Source: CAKZNE01 sp963976435
GTDB lineage: Bacteria > Bacteroidota > Bacteroidia > Flavobacteriales > Schleiferiaceae
Length of the DNA: 64,000 bases
NCBI GenBank assembly: GCA_963976435.1
Contig: CAXBKQ010000001.1
Coordinates: 200,405 to 264,404, forward strand
Direction: 5' to 3'
This document shows, piece by piece, positions 1-7,846 of this stretch. Below the pieces are notes generated by a model. The model did no database searches, was not told the origin of the DNA, and worked only from the letters and a program-made list of their open reading frames with translations. Every line of letters begins with the position of its first letter. Positions within the stretch are counted from its first letter, which is position 1. The translations under genes were made by a program, and so were the position numbers.

Positions 1-735
1 CTGGAAGGAGAGGGTAGAATGGCAGAACCTGAAGAAATATTGGACTTTATAGAAAATTTCTTTCTCTCTAAAGCTCCTCTTAAAGCTAAGTCCATCTTAA
101 TAAACGCTGGGCCTACACATGAACCTATAGATCCCGTTCGGTTTATTGGAAACCATTCTACAGGGAAAATGGGTGTTGCATTAGCAGAAGCGGCTTCCGA
201 AATGGGGGCGAAAGTACAATTGGTTTTAGGGCCAGGCTCAGTTCTTCCCAATTCATCAAGCATTGAAGTATTTCATATTCGCACAGCAATGGAAATGAAT
301 GAGAAATGCCAAAAGCTTTTTCAAAATTCTGATCTAGCCATTTTATCCGCGGCCATAGCAGATTATCGACCAGAAAGTCCAGCTACAGAAAAAATAAAAA
401 AAGATGCTAGTGGTGCCGGTATGAGCATAAATTTGGTAGAAAACCCTGATATTCTCTATGGTTTAGGACAAATAAAACGAGAGGATCAAAAATTAATTGG
501 CTTTGCATTAGAAACCCAAAACGCCATAGAGAATGCCAAAAAAAAATTGGGCAAGAAAAACTGTGATTTAATCGTTTTAAATTCGCCTTCCGAAAAAGGA
601 TCTGGTTTTGGACATGATACCAATGAAGTGATTTTGATTGATAAAAATGAAAATCAAAAGAAGTTGGGATTAAAAACTAAAAAGGAAATTGCTAAAGAAA
701 TTTTAGAATATGTTATTGAGAATTTTTATAGTTAA
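1..735 (+). CDS. coaBC: CoaBC, phosphopantothenate-cysteine ligase half (5' partial)
   Basis: This is the C-terminal part of the bifunctional coenzyme A enzyme CoaBC, cut by the left window edge. The frame is open from base 1 and reads LEGEGRMAEPEEI, the typical end of the CoaC flavoprotein decarboxylase domain, so the ATG at 19 is internal and not the start. The CoaB synthetase domain follows, with NAGPTHEPIDPVRFIGNHSTGKMG near its beginning as separate motifs (AGPTHEPIDPVR and N.STGKMG, the nucleotide-binding region), then SAAIADYRPE, and GFALET plus N(x)5-type segments near the end. CoaB couples CTP-activated 4'-phosphopantothenate to cysteine and CoaC decarboxylates the product. The gene overlaps the next one by 26 bp. 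The identification is firm; only the N-terminal half cannot be judged. Confidence 0.95.
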   Translation: MEGEGRMAEPEEILDFIENFFLSKAPLKAKSILINAGPTHEPIDPVRFIGNHSTGKMGVALAEAASEMGAKVQLVLGPGSVLPNSSSIEVFHIRTAMEMNEKCQKLFQNSDLAILSAAIADYRPESPATEKIKKDASGAGMSINLVENPDILYGLGQIKREDQKLIGFALETQNAIENAKKKLGKKNCDLIVLNSPSEKGSGFGHDTNEVILIDKNENQKKLGLKTKKEIAKEILEYVIENFYS

Positions 736-1618
736 GTTATTGATTTTATTAAGTTTAGCTTCTAATGCTCAAGAACTAAACGCTGAAGTTCAGGTTTTAT
801 CTCCTGCCATTCAAAGGACCAATAAACAGGTGTTCAACACTCTCGAAACTGCTATTCGCCAGTTTTTAAATACTCGAAAATGGACCAGTGAAAAATATGC
901 CCAAGAAGAAAAAATAAATTGCTCCTTTATTATCAATATGACAAAATGGGATGGCAATGATAATTTTGAAGGGACTTTGCAAATTCAATACAGTAGACCT
1001 ATTTATAAATCTACCTACCAATCTCCTCTTTTTGTTCATATGGACCAAAATTTCCAATTTAACTACCTGGAATTTGATCGATTGGACTTTTCTGAAAACA
1101 CATCCCTTAGTAATTTGACTAGTATTCTAGCCTATTATGTATACATCATTATTGGGATGGATCATGATTCCTATGCAATGAAAGGCGGAGATGAATTTTA
1201 TAATGAAGCACAAAGGATAGTTTCCAACAATGCCTCAAGCTCCTTTCCTGGCTGGAGTAGTTTGGCTGGAAATACTAAAAATAGATTTTGGTTGATCGAT
1301 AATTTATTAAGCCCTGTATTTGATGGAATTCGCATCTGTTATTACCAATACCACCGTCAGGGACTGGATTTGATGTTTAATCCAGCACAGCAGAAATTGG
1401 CCAAACAAAATATTAAAGCGTCCTTGATGAGCTTAAAAGCTGTAAACAAAAAGCGACCAAACTCCTTTTTAATGCAATTATTTTTTGATGCTAAAAGTCA
1501 GGAAATAATAAATGTCTTTAGTGGCGGGAACCCCATCCCCACAGCTGATCTCAAAGAAGTTTTAATTGACCTAGATGGAAATAATGCCAGTCGTTATGAA
1601 GCCATCGGAAAGGGTTAA
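710..1618 (+). CDS. porD: Type IX secretion PorD-like protein (DUF4835)
   Basis: A 302-residue exported protein with a Sec signal peptide (MLLRIFIVKLLILLSLASNA, cleavage after about residue 20). The mature part begins with QELNAEVQVLSPAIQRTNKQ and continues with the NTLETAIRQFLNTRKWT block, which is the hallmark of the DUF4835/PorD family found in Bacteroidota with a type IX secretion system. Family members are periplasmic or outer-membrane-associated accessory factors of T9SS; their molecular role is not settled. The start lies inside coaBC (26-bp overlap), so translation is probably coupled. The order coaBC, porD, recN is one I recognise from many flavobacterial genomes. Three T9SS cargo proteins are encoded elsewhere in this window, which fits. 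The symbol is by family resemblance. Confidence 0.82.
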   Translation: MLLRIFIVKLLILLSLASNAQELNAEVQVLSPAIQRTNKQVFNTLETAIRQFLNTRKWTSEKYAQEEKINCSFIINMTKWDGNDNFEGTLQIQYSRPIYKSTYQSPLFVHMDQNFQFNYLEFDRLDFSENTSLSNLTSILAYYVYIIIGMDHDSYAMKGGDEFYNEAQRIVSNNASSSFPGWSSLAGNTKNRFWLIDNLLSPVFDGIRICYYQYHRQGLDLMFNPAQQKLAKQNIKASLMSLKAVNKKRPNSFLMQLFFDAKSQEIINVFSGGNPIPTADLKEVLIDLDGNNASRYEAIGKG

Positions 1619-1622
1619 TTCG

Positions 1623-1630
1623 TAGCTTTG
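1623..1630 (+). promoter_or_regulatory. -7 box TAGCTTTG of recN
   Basis: The octamer fits the Bacteroidota primary-sigma -7 consensus TAnnTTTG and ends 7 bases before the recN ATG. No convincing TTG -33 element is seen at the usual spacing, so strength is uncertain. The transcript would have almost no leader. Confidence 0.45.
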
Positions 1631-1637
1631 TACAGCT

Positions 1638-3293
1638 ATGCTAAAACATCTTTCCATAAAGAACTATGCACTAATTGATCATCTGGAATTAGACTTCCAC
1701 AATGGTTTTTCGGTGATTACGGGTGAAACTGGTGCGGGTAAATCTATAATGCTGAGCGCCTTGGCTTTAATTCTAGGAAAAAGAGCCGATTTAAAATCTA
1801 TTAAAAGTCAAGATCGAAAATGTATTGTGGAAGGAAGCTTTGAGCTTCAAGAGAAAGCTTTTATCCCTTTTTTTGAGTCCTATGATTTGGACTATGAGCA
1901 TTTAAGCATCCTTAGAAGGGAAATAAGCCCATCTGGAAAATCTAGAGCTTTTGTTAACGACACCCCAGTAACTTTAGATGTTTTAGCAAGTCTTACAGAG
2001 CGCTTGATAGACGTTCATAGTCAGCACCAAAACCTGATTTTGAATAATAGTCTATTTCAATTGCAACTAATTGATGATTTTGCGGAAAACGAGAAAATAT
2101 TATCCCATTATCAGGAGCAGCTAGATATCTATAAAACTTTAAATCAACAAAAGGAAGGAATATTAGATGCCGCGAAAAATGAAACGGGCGATTCTGATTA
2201 TTTACAATTTCTTTTTGAAGAGCTAAAAGAGGCTAATTTAAAGGCTGGTGAGCAAGAGGATTTGGAAAAAAATCTGGATCTAGCCGAAAATTCAGCAGAG
2301 ATCCAAGGAAAGCTCAGCGAAAGCATCCATCTATTAGAGGAGGAAGAGCAGGCCGTAATTTTAAATTTAAATAGGGCAGAGCAAAACCTACAGAATATCA
2401 GCAAATTTGATGTTCAATTAGCTGAACTATCCCAAAGGCTAGAAAGTGTAAGGATTGAAATTGATGATATCAATTTAGAATTAAAAAATAAGCTCTCCAA
2501 TATTGAATTTGAACCTGGAGAGTTGGAAAGATTAGATGCTAGATTGAGTTTGATCATTTCTCTGCAAAGGAAACATCAGGTAAATTCCGTGGAGGCCTTG
2601 ATGGAAATTTGTACTTCCTTGGATCAAAGGATTCAAAATGCATCCGGACTGGAGGAGAGAATAAAGAAATTAGACCTTGAAATTCAATCTGCTTTAAAGG
2701 AATTAGAAAAAAGAGCCGAAAAATTACATCAGAGTAGATTAAAGCTAATCCCTAAGCTAGAGAAGGAAATAAGCAGCCTATTGATGTCGTTAAACTTTAA
2801 TCAAGCAAAGTTTAAAATTGACCTTTTGGCTACAGACAAATTCACCGAAAAGGGAAATAATAGTATTCAGTTTTTATTTAGTGCAAATTCGGGAATGGCT
2901 TTATCCAAATTATCAAAAGTCGCTTCCGGAGGGGAATTAAGCAGGGTAATGTTGGCCTTAAAGGCGATAATGGCTAGCACCCAAAATTTACCTTCCATCA
3001 TTTTTGATGAAATAGATACAGGAGTTTCTGGAGAAACAGCAGGAAGGATTGCCGAAATCCTAAAAAGTATGGGAAATGATATGCAGGTAATTGCGATTTC
3101 TCATTTAGCACAGATAGCTTCCAAGGGGAAACATCATTATAAGGTTGAGAAATTTGCAGATCAAAAATCAACAAAAACCCATATTTATAAATTAAGTGAG
3201 GAGCAGAGAATTCAAGAGCTAGCAAGGCTTTTAAGTGGTGAGAAGATTTCACAAGCCGCTTTAGACAATGCTCAGGAATTGCTTCAAAACTAG
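1638..3293 (+). CDS. recN: DNA repair ATPase RecN
   Basis: A 551-residue SMC-like ATPase of double-strand-break repair, of normal RecN length. The head begins with LKHLSIKNYALIDHLELDF and the Walker A loop GETGAGKS at about residues 29-36. The family-specific DVHSQHQN segment is near residue 127. A long charged coiled coil occupies roughly residues 150-380, followed by the ABC signature SGGELSR and Walker B IIFDEIDTGVSG, and then AISHLAQIA as the switch histidine region. It is 19 bp downstream of the porD-like gene. A perfect Bacteroidota -7 box lies at 1623-1630, which would place transcription initiation almost at the ATG, so recN may have its own nearly leaderless transcript besides read-through from upstream. 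Confidence 0.96.
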   Translation: MLKHLSIKNYALIDHLELDFHNGFSVITGETGAGKSIMLSALALILGKRADLKSIKSQDRKCIVEGSFELQEKAFIPFFESYDLDYEHLSILRREISPSGKSRAFVNDTPVTLDVLASLTERLIDVHSQHQNLILNNSLFQLQLIDDFAENEKILSHYQEQLDIYKTLNQQKEGILDAAKNETGDSDYLQFLFEELKEANLKAGEQEDLEKNLDLAENSAEIQGKLSESIHLLEEEEQAVILNLNRAEQNLQNISKFDVQLAELSQRLESVRIEIDDINLELKNKLSNIEFEPGELERLDARLSLIISLQRKHQVNSVEALMEICTSLDQRIQNASGLEERIKKLDLEIQSALKELEKRAEKLHQSRLKLIPKLEKEISSLLMSLNFNQAKFKIDLLATDKFTEKGNNSIQFLFSANSGMALSKLSKVASGGELSRVMLALKAIMASTQNLPSIIFDEIDTGVSGETAGRIAEILKSMGNDMQVIAISHLAQIASKGKHHYKVEKFADQKSTKTHIYKLSEEQRIQELARLLSGEKISQAALDNAQELLQN

Positions 3294-3472
3294 ATTTGGC
3301 AATTGTTAATTACGCTTGGGTAAAAGTTTTTCTTGCTTTACTCATTCATATTTCCATTAAAGCATCTTTATTTTTACCTTTCGCAACTATATTAAATCGG
3401 CTGCTATAGACGTTTTGAGATTATTTGGAATTAGGAATCTGAAAATATTATTAGCGATTAAGATTTTTAACT

Positions 3473-4552
3473 ATGAAGAAATACCTGTTTTTCTCTATCC
3501 TCAGCGCCTCCATCATTTTACAATCTTGTAAGGAGGATCCCCCAGAGCCACCAGAGCCATTAGCTACAAAAGCAGTTTATATTGGAAATGAAGGCCTCTT
3601 CCCAAGCGGTATTGGAACCCTATCCAGATATACACCTGAAGGAAATGATGTAGAACATAATATTTTTCAAAAGGCCAATGTCTATAATTCCGGAGCCTCA
3701 CAAGTAAGTATTACCGTAGATGGGGACCGACTCTTTATTGTTTCTGCTGCAGATGCCACCGTTTATGCCATTAATACAACAACCGGTATAGTAGAAGCAA
3801 AATTTGATGATTTTGGAAGCCCGAGATTTGTAGCTAAGGTTGCTAAAGATCGCTATTATATTAGCGATTGGGAAGCAAAAGGTGTTCGAATCTTAAATAT
3901 GGCCAATAAAAAATTAGGAAAGGTTTTACCCACAGGTTTAGGGCCAGAAAGAATGCTTTTGCACGATGGAAAAATGTTTATCACCAATAGAGGTGGTGTG
4001 GATGAAGGGAAATTGAAAAACGATAGTATTGTTACCGTTTATGATGTAAGCACCGATACTTTAATGGCCAGTATTAGAGTAGGAAAAAATCCAAATAGTC
4101 TACAATTGGATAGTCAAAATAGATTATGGGTTTTGAGTGAAGGAAAGGAAAATGTAGCTTCTCCATCTCAATCTATTCCTGGCGACCTGAGAATTATTGA
4201 TGTTGATTCTCTTTGGGTTACCGATAGTATTATTTTTCTTGATAATTCCAGACGTCCAGAACAATTGGCAGTTAACAAAGGTGGAGATAAGCTTTATTAT
4301 ATGGATAATTTTGAATCTGCCAATATCAGAGTTCATCTTACCAATGATTCTATAGACAGAGAAACTGTTTTTATTCCTGGTGTTTTCTATGGATTAGGTA
4401 CAGATTTAATCCATGATGAAATTTATGTAGCCGATAAAAGCAATGAGCCATTAGCTGGTTTTGTTTCCAGGTTTGGTAATGATGCTACACTTATCATTAG
4501 GTTTCAAGCTGGTATTAAGCCCAAAAGTTTTGCTTTCCAAAGTAATAGATGA
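3473..4552 (+). CDS. Surface beta-propeller lipoprotein, BtuG/DUF5074-like
   Basis: A 359-residue lipoprotein: a short signal ends in the lipobox LQSC with Cys at about residue 19, followed by an acidic/proline linker (KEDPPEPPEP). The rest is a seven-bladed YncE/DUF5074-type beta-propeller. Diagnostic blocks are YIGNEGLFPSGIGTLSRY, the repeated GSPRFV, YYISDWEAKGVRI, TGLGPERM, ITNRGGV and VGKNPNSL. This block order matches the BtuG family, surface lipoproteins that capture cobalamin and hand it to the TonB receptor BtuB in gut Bacteroides. The stop overlaps the start of the CobT-like gene (ATGA), which supports a cobamide role. No btuB-like receptor is adjacent, and the upstream 179 bp show no B12-box or cobalamin riboswitch. 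Ligand identity is inference; a generic YncE protein is the alternative. Confidence 0.7.
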   Translation: MKKYLFFSILSASIILQSCKEDPPEPPEPLATKAVYIGNEGLFPSGIGTLSRYTPEGNDVEHNIFQKANVYNSGASQVSITVDGDRLFIVSAADATVYAINTTTGIVEAKFDDFGSPRFVAKVAKDRYYISDWEAKGVRILNMANKKLGKVLPTGLGPERMLLHDGKMFITNRGGVDEGKLKNDSIVTVYDVSTDTLMASIRVGKNPNSLQLDSQNRLWVLSEGKENVASPSQSIPGDLRIIDVDSLWVTDSIIFLDNSRRPEQLAVNKGGDKLYYMDNFESANIRVHLTNDSIDRETVFIPGVFYGLGTDLIHDEIYVADKSNEPLAGFVSRFGNDATLIIRFQAGIKPKSFAFQSNR

Positions 4553-5523
4553 AAAAATTCTCCATACCTGAATTAGATAATAAATCCATTCAAATTGAGG
4601 TAGAGGAGAAGCTTAAAGATTATAATTTAACGGGCCCATATCCATCTTTCTGTAAGATGTTGATAAGGGCTTGTTTGATTTTAGATAGTCGCAAAGCCAA
4701 AATTTCTCGGCCTGCATTATTGGTCATTGCCTCAGACCATGGTTTTATAAAAGAAAGTAAAACACATCTGGAGGTATATCAGCATTTGGAATCCTCTTCA
4801 TTATTGGCCAAAATGAGTAAATCCAGTGGCTTTCATTTGAAAACTATAGATCTTGGTGTTCGTCATTCTTTTGAAAGAAGCCTTAGTTTTTGGCTCCATC
4901 ACGGAAAGGGTATTGTGGATTGGAAAATAAATAAAGGCACAAAAAATTATAAAGAATTTCCCGCCATGACCAGCGCTGAATGTCAAAAAGCTATTGATAT
5001 CGGAATTAAGCTTGCCCAAAAGGAGTTTAAAATCGGATCTAAGCTCATAGCTGTACAATCCCTGGGTGAGGGTGGGGAGTTTAGTGCTCAAATTATTGCT
5101 AGTGGACTTCTGGAAAAAGAAATTCAAAATGGTTTGATTTCTTATAAAATTGAGGATGCGGTTCAAAAGGCATTAGCTTGTCACCCAAAAACCCACGATC
5201 CAATAACTCTAATTAGCCTTTTTGGCGGTTATGAATTAGCCAGTATTATTGGCTTAATCCTTCAGGCTGCTAGTCAAAGGCAAATTCTATTTTTAGGCGG
5301 ATTGAAATCTATCCTAGCCCTCTATATTGCCAGCCTTTGGCATCCAGGTGTATTAGATTATGTAATAGTAGTTAAAGAGCCAGAAAATGAACTGGAGGAA
5401 ATTCTTTATCATAAAATGAAGCTATTGGTGCTAAATCATCATCCTATTGATGGGAATTTAGATATAGCCCTTTGCCAGAGTTTAAGTCTTTTAAAATCTG
5501 GAATAGCAATTTTAAGGGATTGA
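4549..5523 (+). CDS. Divergent CobT-like phosphoribosyltransferase
   Basis: A 324-residue homologue of CobT (nicotinate mononucleotide:5,6-dimethylbenzimidazole phosphoribosyltransferase, cobamide lower-ligand activation), somewhat shorter than the usual 340-360. Recognisable landmarks are LTGPYPSF (canonical LTKPPGSLG) near residue 27, ASDHGF at 61-66 (canonical AGDHGV), KGTKNYKEFPAMT at 129-141, FGGYELA at 215-221 and a C-terminal VKEPENE (canonical SAEPGH). The glycine-rich phosphate loop GEMGIGNTT is replaced by SLGEGGEFSA at 171-180, and where canonical CobT has a GEGSGA block with the catalytic Glu this protein has IDGNLDIA, with Asp301 at the Glu position in my alignment. It is translationally coupled to the BtuG-like gene. 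It may have altered substrate use or a non-catalytic role; homology is fairly sure, activity is not. Confidence 0.72.
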   Translation: MKKFSIPELDNKSIQIEVEEKLKDYNLTGPYPSFCKMLIRACLILDSRKAKISRPALLVIASDHGFIKESKTHLEVYQHLESSSLLAKMSKSSGFHLKTIDLGVRHSFERSLSFWLHHGKGIVDWKINKGTKNYKEFPAMTSAECQKAIDIGIKLAQKEFKIGSKLIAVQSLGEGGEFSAQIIASGLLEKEIQNGLISYKIEDAVQKALACHPKTHDPITLISLFGGYELASIIGLILQAASQRQILFLGGLKSILALYIASLWHPGVLDYVIVVKEPENELEEILYHKMKLLVLNHHPIDGNLDIALCQSLSLLKSGIAILRD

Positions 5524-5524
5524 C

Positions 5525-6649
5525 TTAATTGTTTAGAATTTTATCGGCCATTTTTTCAGCTTCAAAGGAGCTTAAAGCTAGACCCATACCTCCAAATCTT
5601 GCTAAGACAAAAATGCCATCCCCTAGATTTTTATTGATTATTTCCTTTTCATTATTTTTCCCAAAAGCCATGGTTCCGGCCCATCTTTGTTCAATTTTAA
5701 AATTTTGCTTTGGCAAAATGGTTGACCTGAGCAGCTCCTCCAAAATCCCCTGAATAGATTCGCTGGTATTTTGATCCGTGGTTTTCTCTTGTTGCCTTTC
5801 CAAATGTCTTCCGCCACCTAATAGCAGTCTACCTTCAAAATTTCTAAAATAAAAATAACCCTTATGGAGATGGAAATTTGCCTTGAGTTTTAATTGGGGA
5901 ATAGGGGAGCTCAAAAGAATTTGCCCACGGCCAGGTTCAATGTTTAGATTGAGATTTTCTGGTGTGAAGCCATTGGTGGCAAATAAAATTCTATCGGCAC
6001 TATACTCACCATTAGTAGAAAACAACAAGTATTTGGAGCCGTATTTTTCATGACTGATATACTCGCTGTTAAAATTAATTTCAACACCCAGTTTACGTGC
6101 TTTTTGAATAAGAAACCTCAGTAATTTCCCGGAATTAATAGACGCCTCTTTAGCTGTGAATATAGATTCTTTGAGGCAATTCATGTCAAAGTTATCCTCA
6201 CTTTTTATAAAGGTATTCCTTCCAAGTTCCGAATATAGTTTTGAATTAATCGCTGGGAGAGAATCCAAACATTGGGTTTGAATTTCCTTTTCTGTTTCGG
6301 TGAAAACCTCATAGGCTCCATTTTCATTCCAGTCGAACAAATGCGGTGGTACGAGCTGCTTTAGTTTTTGCAGGCCATTATAGCGATTTACAACGCGGTT
6401 AAAAGCTTTGTTTTCACCTTCAGCGCTAATATCATCAAGGATTTCCGAAACGCTCCCAAAACAGGCAAAGCCCGCATTTTTTGAGGATGCACCAATGGGG
6501 TGACTACCTTTTTCAAGAATGCGAATTAGAGTATTTGGAGATTTTTCCTTTAGGAAGATGGCCGTTAATAGCCCACTTAATCCTGCTCCAATAATAAGAA
6601 GCTCAGAATGATAATAAAAAGATTCTTTTTCCCAAATGCTAAGAGGCAC
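5525..6649 (-). CDS. FAD-dependent oxidoreductase, DAO/DadA-like
   Basis: A 374-residue member of the D-amino-acid oxidase/glycine oxidase fold. The dinucleotide-binding motif IIGAGLSGLLTAIFLKE is near residues 18-34, followed by GASSKNAGFACFGSVSE, the typical second flavin contact region, and a C-terminal RWAGTMAFG...GIFVLARFGGMGLALS block that closes over the FAD. There is no signal peptide, so it should be cytoplasmic. Its start overlaps the end of the DUF6580 gene by 11 bp, so the two form an operon. Its stop lies one base from the stop of the convergent CobT-like gene. Substrate cannot be read from sequence; an amine or amino acid is the family expectation. Confidence 0.85.
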   Translation of the reverse strand: MPLSIWEKESFYYHSELLIIGAGLSGLLTAIFLKEKSPNTLIRILEKGSHPIGASSKNAGFACFGSVSEILDDISAEGENKAFNRVVNRYNGLQKLKQLVPPHLFDWNENGAYEVFTETEKEIQTQCLDSLPAINSKLYSELGRNTFIKSEDNFDMNCLKESIFTAKEASINSGKLLRFLIQKARKLGVEINFNSEYISHEKYGSKYLLFSTNGEYSADRILFATNGFTPENLNLNIEPGRGQILLSSPIPQLKLKANFHLHKGYFYFRNFEGRLLLGGGRHLERQQEKTTDQNTSESIQGILEELLRSTILPKQNFKIEQRWAGTMAFGKNNEKEIINKNLGDGIFVLARFGGMGLALSSFEAEKMADKILNN

Positions 6650-7202
6650 GTTCTGGAATTAGTTTCAATCCTGTAAAAGAAAGACTATAGGCTGCTCCAA
6701 ATAGAATCATGCTATAAAGTGCAGTGGATCCAAGATCATTTAAGGCGAAAGGAATTCCAGCTTCATAAGAAAGTAATAAACCTCCAATGTCTTTGCTATA
6801 CATGGGATTAGACAACCAAGAACCAAAATTCGTAAGAAGGAAGAATACAAGGGCAGATAATAAGGCCGAACTTAAAATAGGTAGGATTTTTATTTGCTTG
6901 ATATTCAGCCTTCCTATTAATACACTTAAGGTAAAACCTATATACATATATCCAAAATCATTGGTAAACCACTGAAACTCATGACTGCTTTTATAGTTGC
7001 TGTAATACACATTATTTAAAATAATATCACTTAAAAACAGAACAGTAATAGGGATGAGAAAGGCTTTAAAGCTATTTTTAAACATAGCACCACCAAAAAT
7101 TGCCGCTGCTCCTAGAGCTGTAAAATTTGGATAATGAGGCATTAAACGTGTGGCTATGGCAAGTACTATTAATAGTATAAGGACGATATTGCGATTATTC
7201 AT
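6639..7202 (-). CDS. DUF6580 family putative transport protein
   Basis: A 187-residue integral membrane protein with about five hydrophobic segments. The N-terminal signature RLMPHYPNFTALGAAAIFGG followed by a Pro-containing helix and LSDIILN is the hallmark I associate with DUF6580, small membrane proteins that resemble the substrate-binding (S) components of ECF vitamin transporters. It is the first gene of a two-gene operon with the FAD oxidoreductase and converges on the BtuG-like/CobT-like pair. That neighbourhood makes vitamin or cobamide uptake a reasonable guess, but substrate and transport activity are inferred only. An 8-bp inverted repeat sits just upstream of the start. Confidence 0.65.
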   Translation of the reverse strand: MNNRNIVLILLIVLAIATRLMPHYPNFTALGAAAIFGGAMFKNSFKAFLIPITVLFLSDIILNNVYYSNYKSSHEFQWFTNDFGYMYIGFTLSVLIGRLNIKQIKILPILSSALLSALVFFLLTNFGSWLSNPMYSKDIGGLLLSYEAGIPFALNDLGSTALYSMILFGAAYSLSFTGLKLIPERAS

Positions 7203-7207
7203 AATAA

Positions 7208-7237
7208 GCTTTCTTAATGGGTCAAAAGTAAGAAAGC
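7208..7237 (-). promoter_or_regulatory. Inverted repeat upstream of the DUF6580 start
   Basis: GCTTTCTT at 7208-7215 and AAGAAAGC at 7230-7237 form a perfect 8-bp inverted repeat with a 14-base spacer, starting 6 bases upstream of the ATG on the minus strand. It could be an operator or a leader hairpin limiting ribosome access. It is too small to be a cobalamin riboswitch. Confidence 0.35.
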
Positions 7238-7288
7238 AATTCCTTTTATGCTAAGGGAATTTTAAAAAAGAAAGGCTAGGGTGGGAGT

Positions 7289-7711
7289 CTATGAATTCTG
7301 CTTGTAAATTTTAAAAGAACCATCAGCGTAAAAAATAATCACTTGGTCAATTTCCTTATTGGAATTCAATTCCACTTTTGACTTCTGCTTATATTTTTCC
7401 GGAGATTTTGGTTGGTCCTGATCCAGGCTAGCCGGATTAATCCTTTCTTCTTCGGGTTGTAAATTAGAATTGTAATTTACATTTGTAACACCCTTAAAAA
7501 GACTACCAGTACCAAGAAGTAAATAATCTAAACTTACATTTGTAAACTCCTTAACTATTTGCTCTACAACCTGCAAGCTTACTTTGTTTCTGCCACTTAG
7601 GATATGACTGATAATAGAGGGATTAATCGATAATCGCTTTGCAAACTCCTTATTCGATAAACCCTGGTTTTCTATCAATTCCTTAATTCTCAAGGCAATA
7701 TCCTGACCCAT
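7289..7711 (-). CDS. XRE-family helix-turn-helix regulator
   Basis: A roughly 140-residue DNA-binding protein. Residues 5-60 form a Cro/C1-type HTH: IKELIENQGLSNKEFAKRL, then INPSIISHILSGRNKVS as the recognition helix region, followed by FTNVSLDYLLLGTGSLF, a common tail in Bacteroidota XRE proteins. The remainder is hydrophilic (a KSPEKYKQKSK stretch) with a short conserved-looking end (VIIFYADGSFKIYK). I chose the ATG at 7711; a GTG two codons upstream at 7717 is also possible. A perfect inverted repeat TTTGTAA-N10-TTACAAA lies immediately upstream, suggesting autoregulation. It stands alone in front of the DUF6580 operon, 86 bp away, and might regulate that operon. Confidence 0.85.
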   Translation of the reverse strand: MGQDIALRIKELIENQGLSNKEFAKRLSINPSIISHILSGRNKVSLQVVEQIVKEFTNVSLDYLLLGTGSLFKGVTNVNYNSNLQPEEERINPASLDQDQPKSPEKYKQKSKVELNSNKEIDQVIIFYADGSFKIYKQNS

Positions 7712-7717
7712 TTTCAC

Positions 7718-7741
7718 TTTGTAATTTAGATTATTTACAAA
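7718..7741. promoter_or_regulatory. Candidate operator of the XRE regulator
   Basis: TTTGTAA at 7718-7724 and TTACAAA at 7735-7741 make a perfect 7-bp inverted repeat with a 10-base spacer, directly in front of the XRE start. Related TTACATTTGTAA 12-mers recur inside the gene at 7477-7488 and 7534-7545. The spacing fits an HTH dimer. Binding by the adjacent regulator is inference. Confidence 0.5.
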
Positions 7742-7846
7742 AGTAATTTGAATATTTGAGCTGACATAATTTTGTTTATTATTTCTCTATTATCGCGCTT
7801 TTTAAAACTTTAAATACAGGGTATTAAATACTTGGAATGCAACACT

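Noticed and set aside
3294..3472. Possible cobalamin riboswitch upstream of the BtuG-like gene
   Set aside because: No B12 box (GCCACTG-like) and no extended stem structure; the region is only 179 bp and AT-rich.
7740..7846. GTATTAAATAC palindrome near 7819 as a second operator
   Set aside because: Short and AT-only apart from the ends; expected by chance in this composition.
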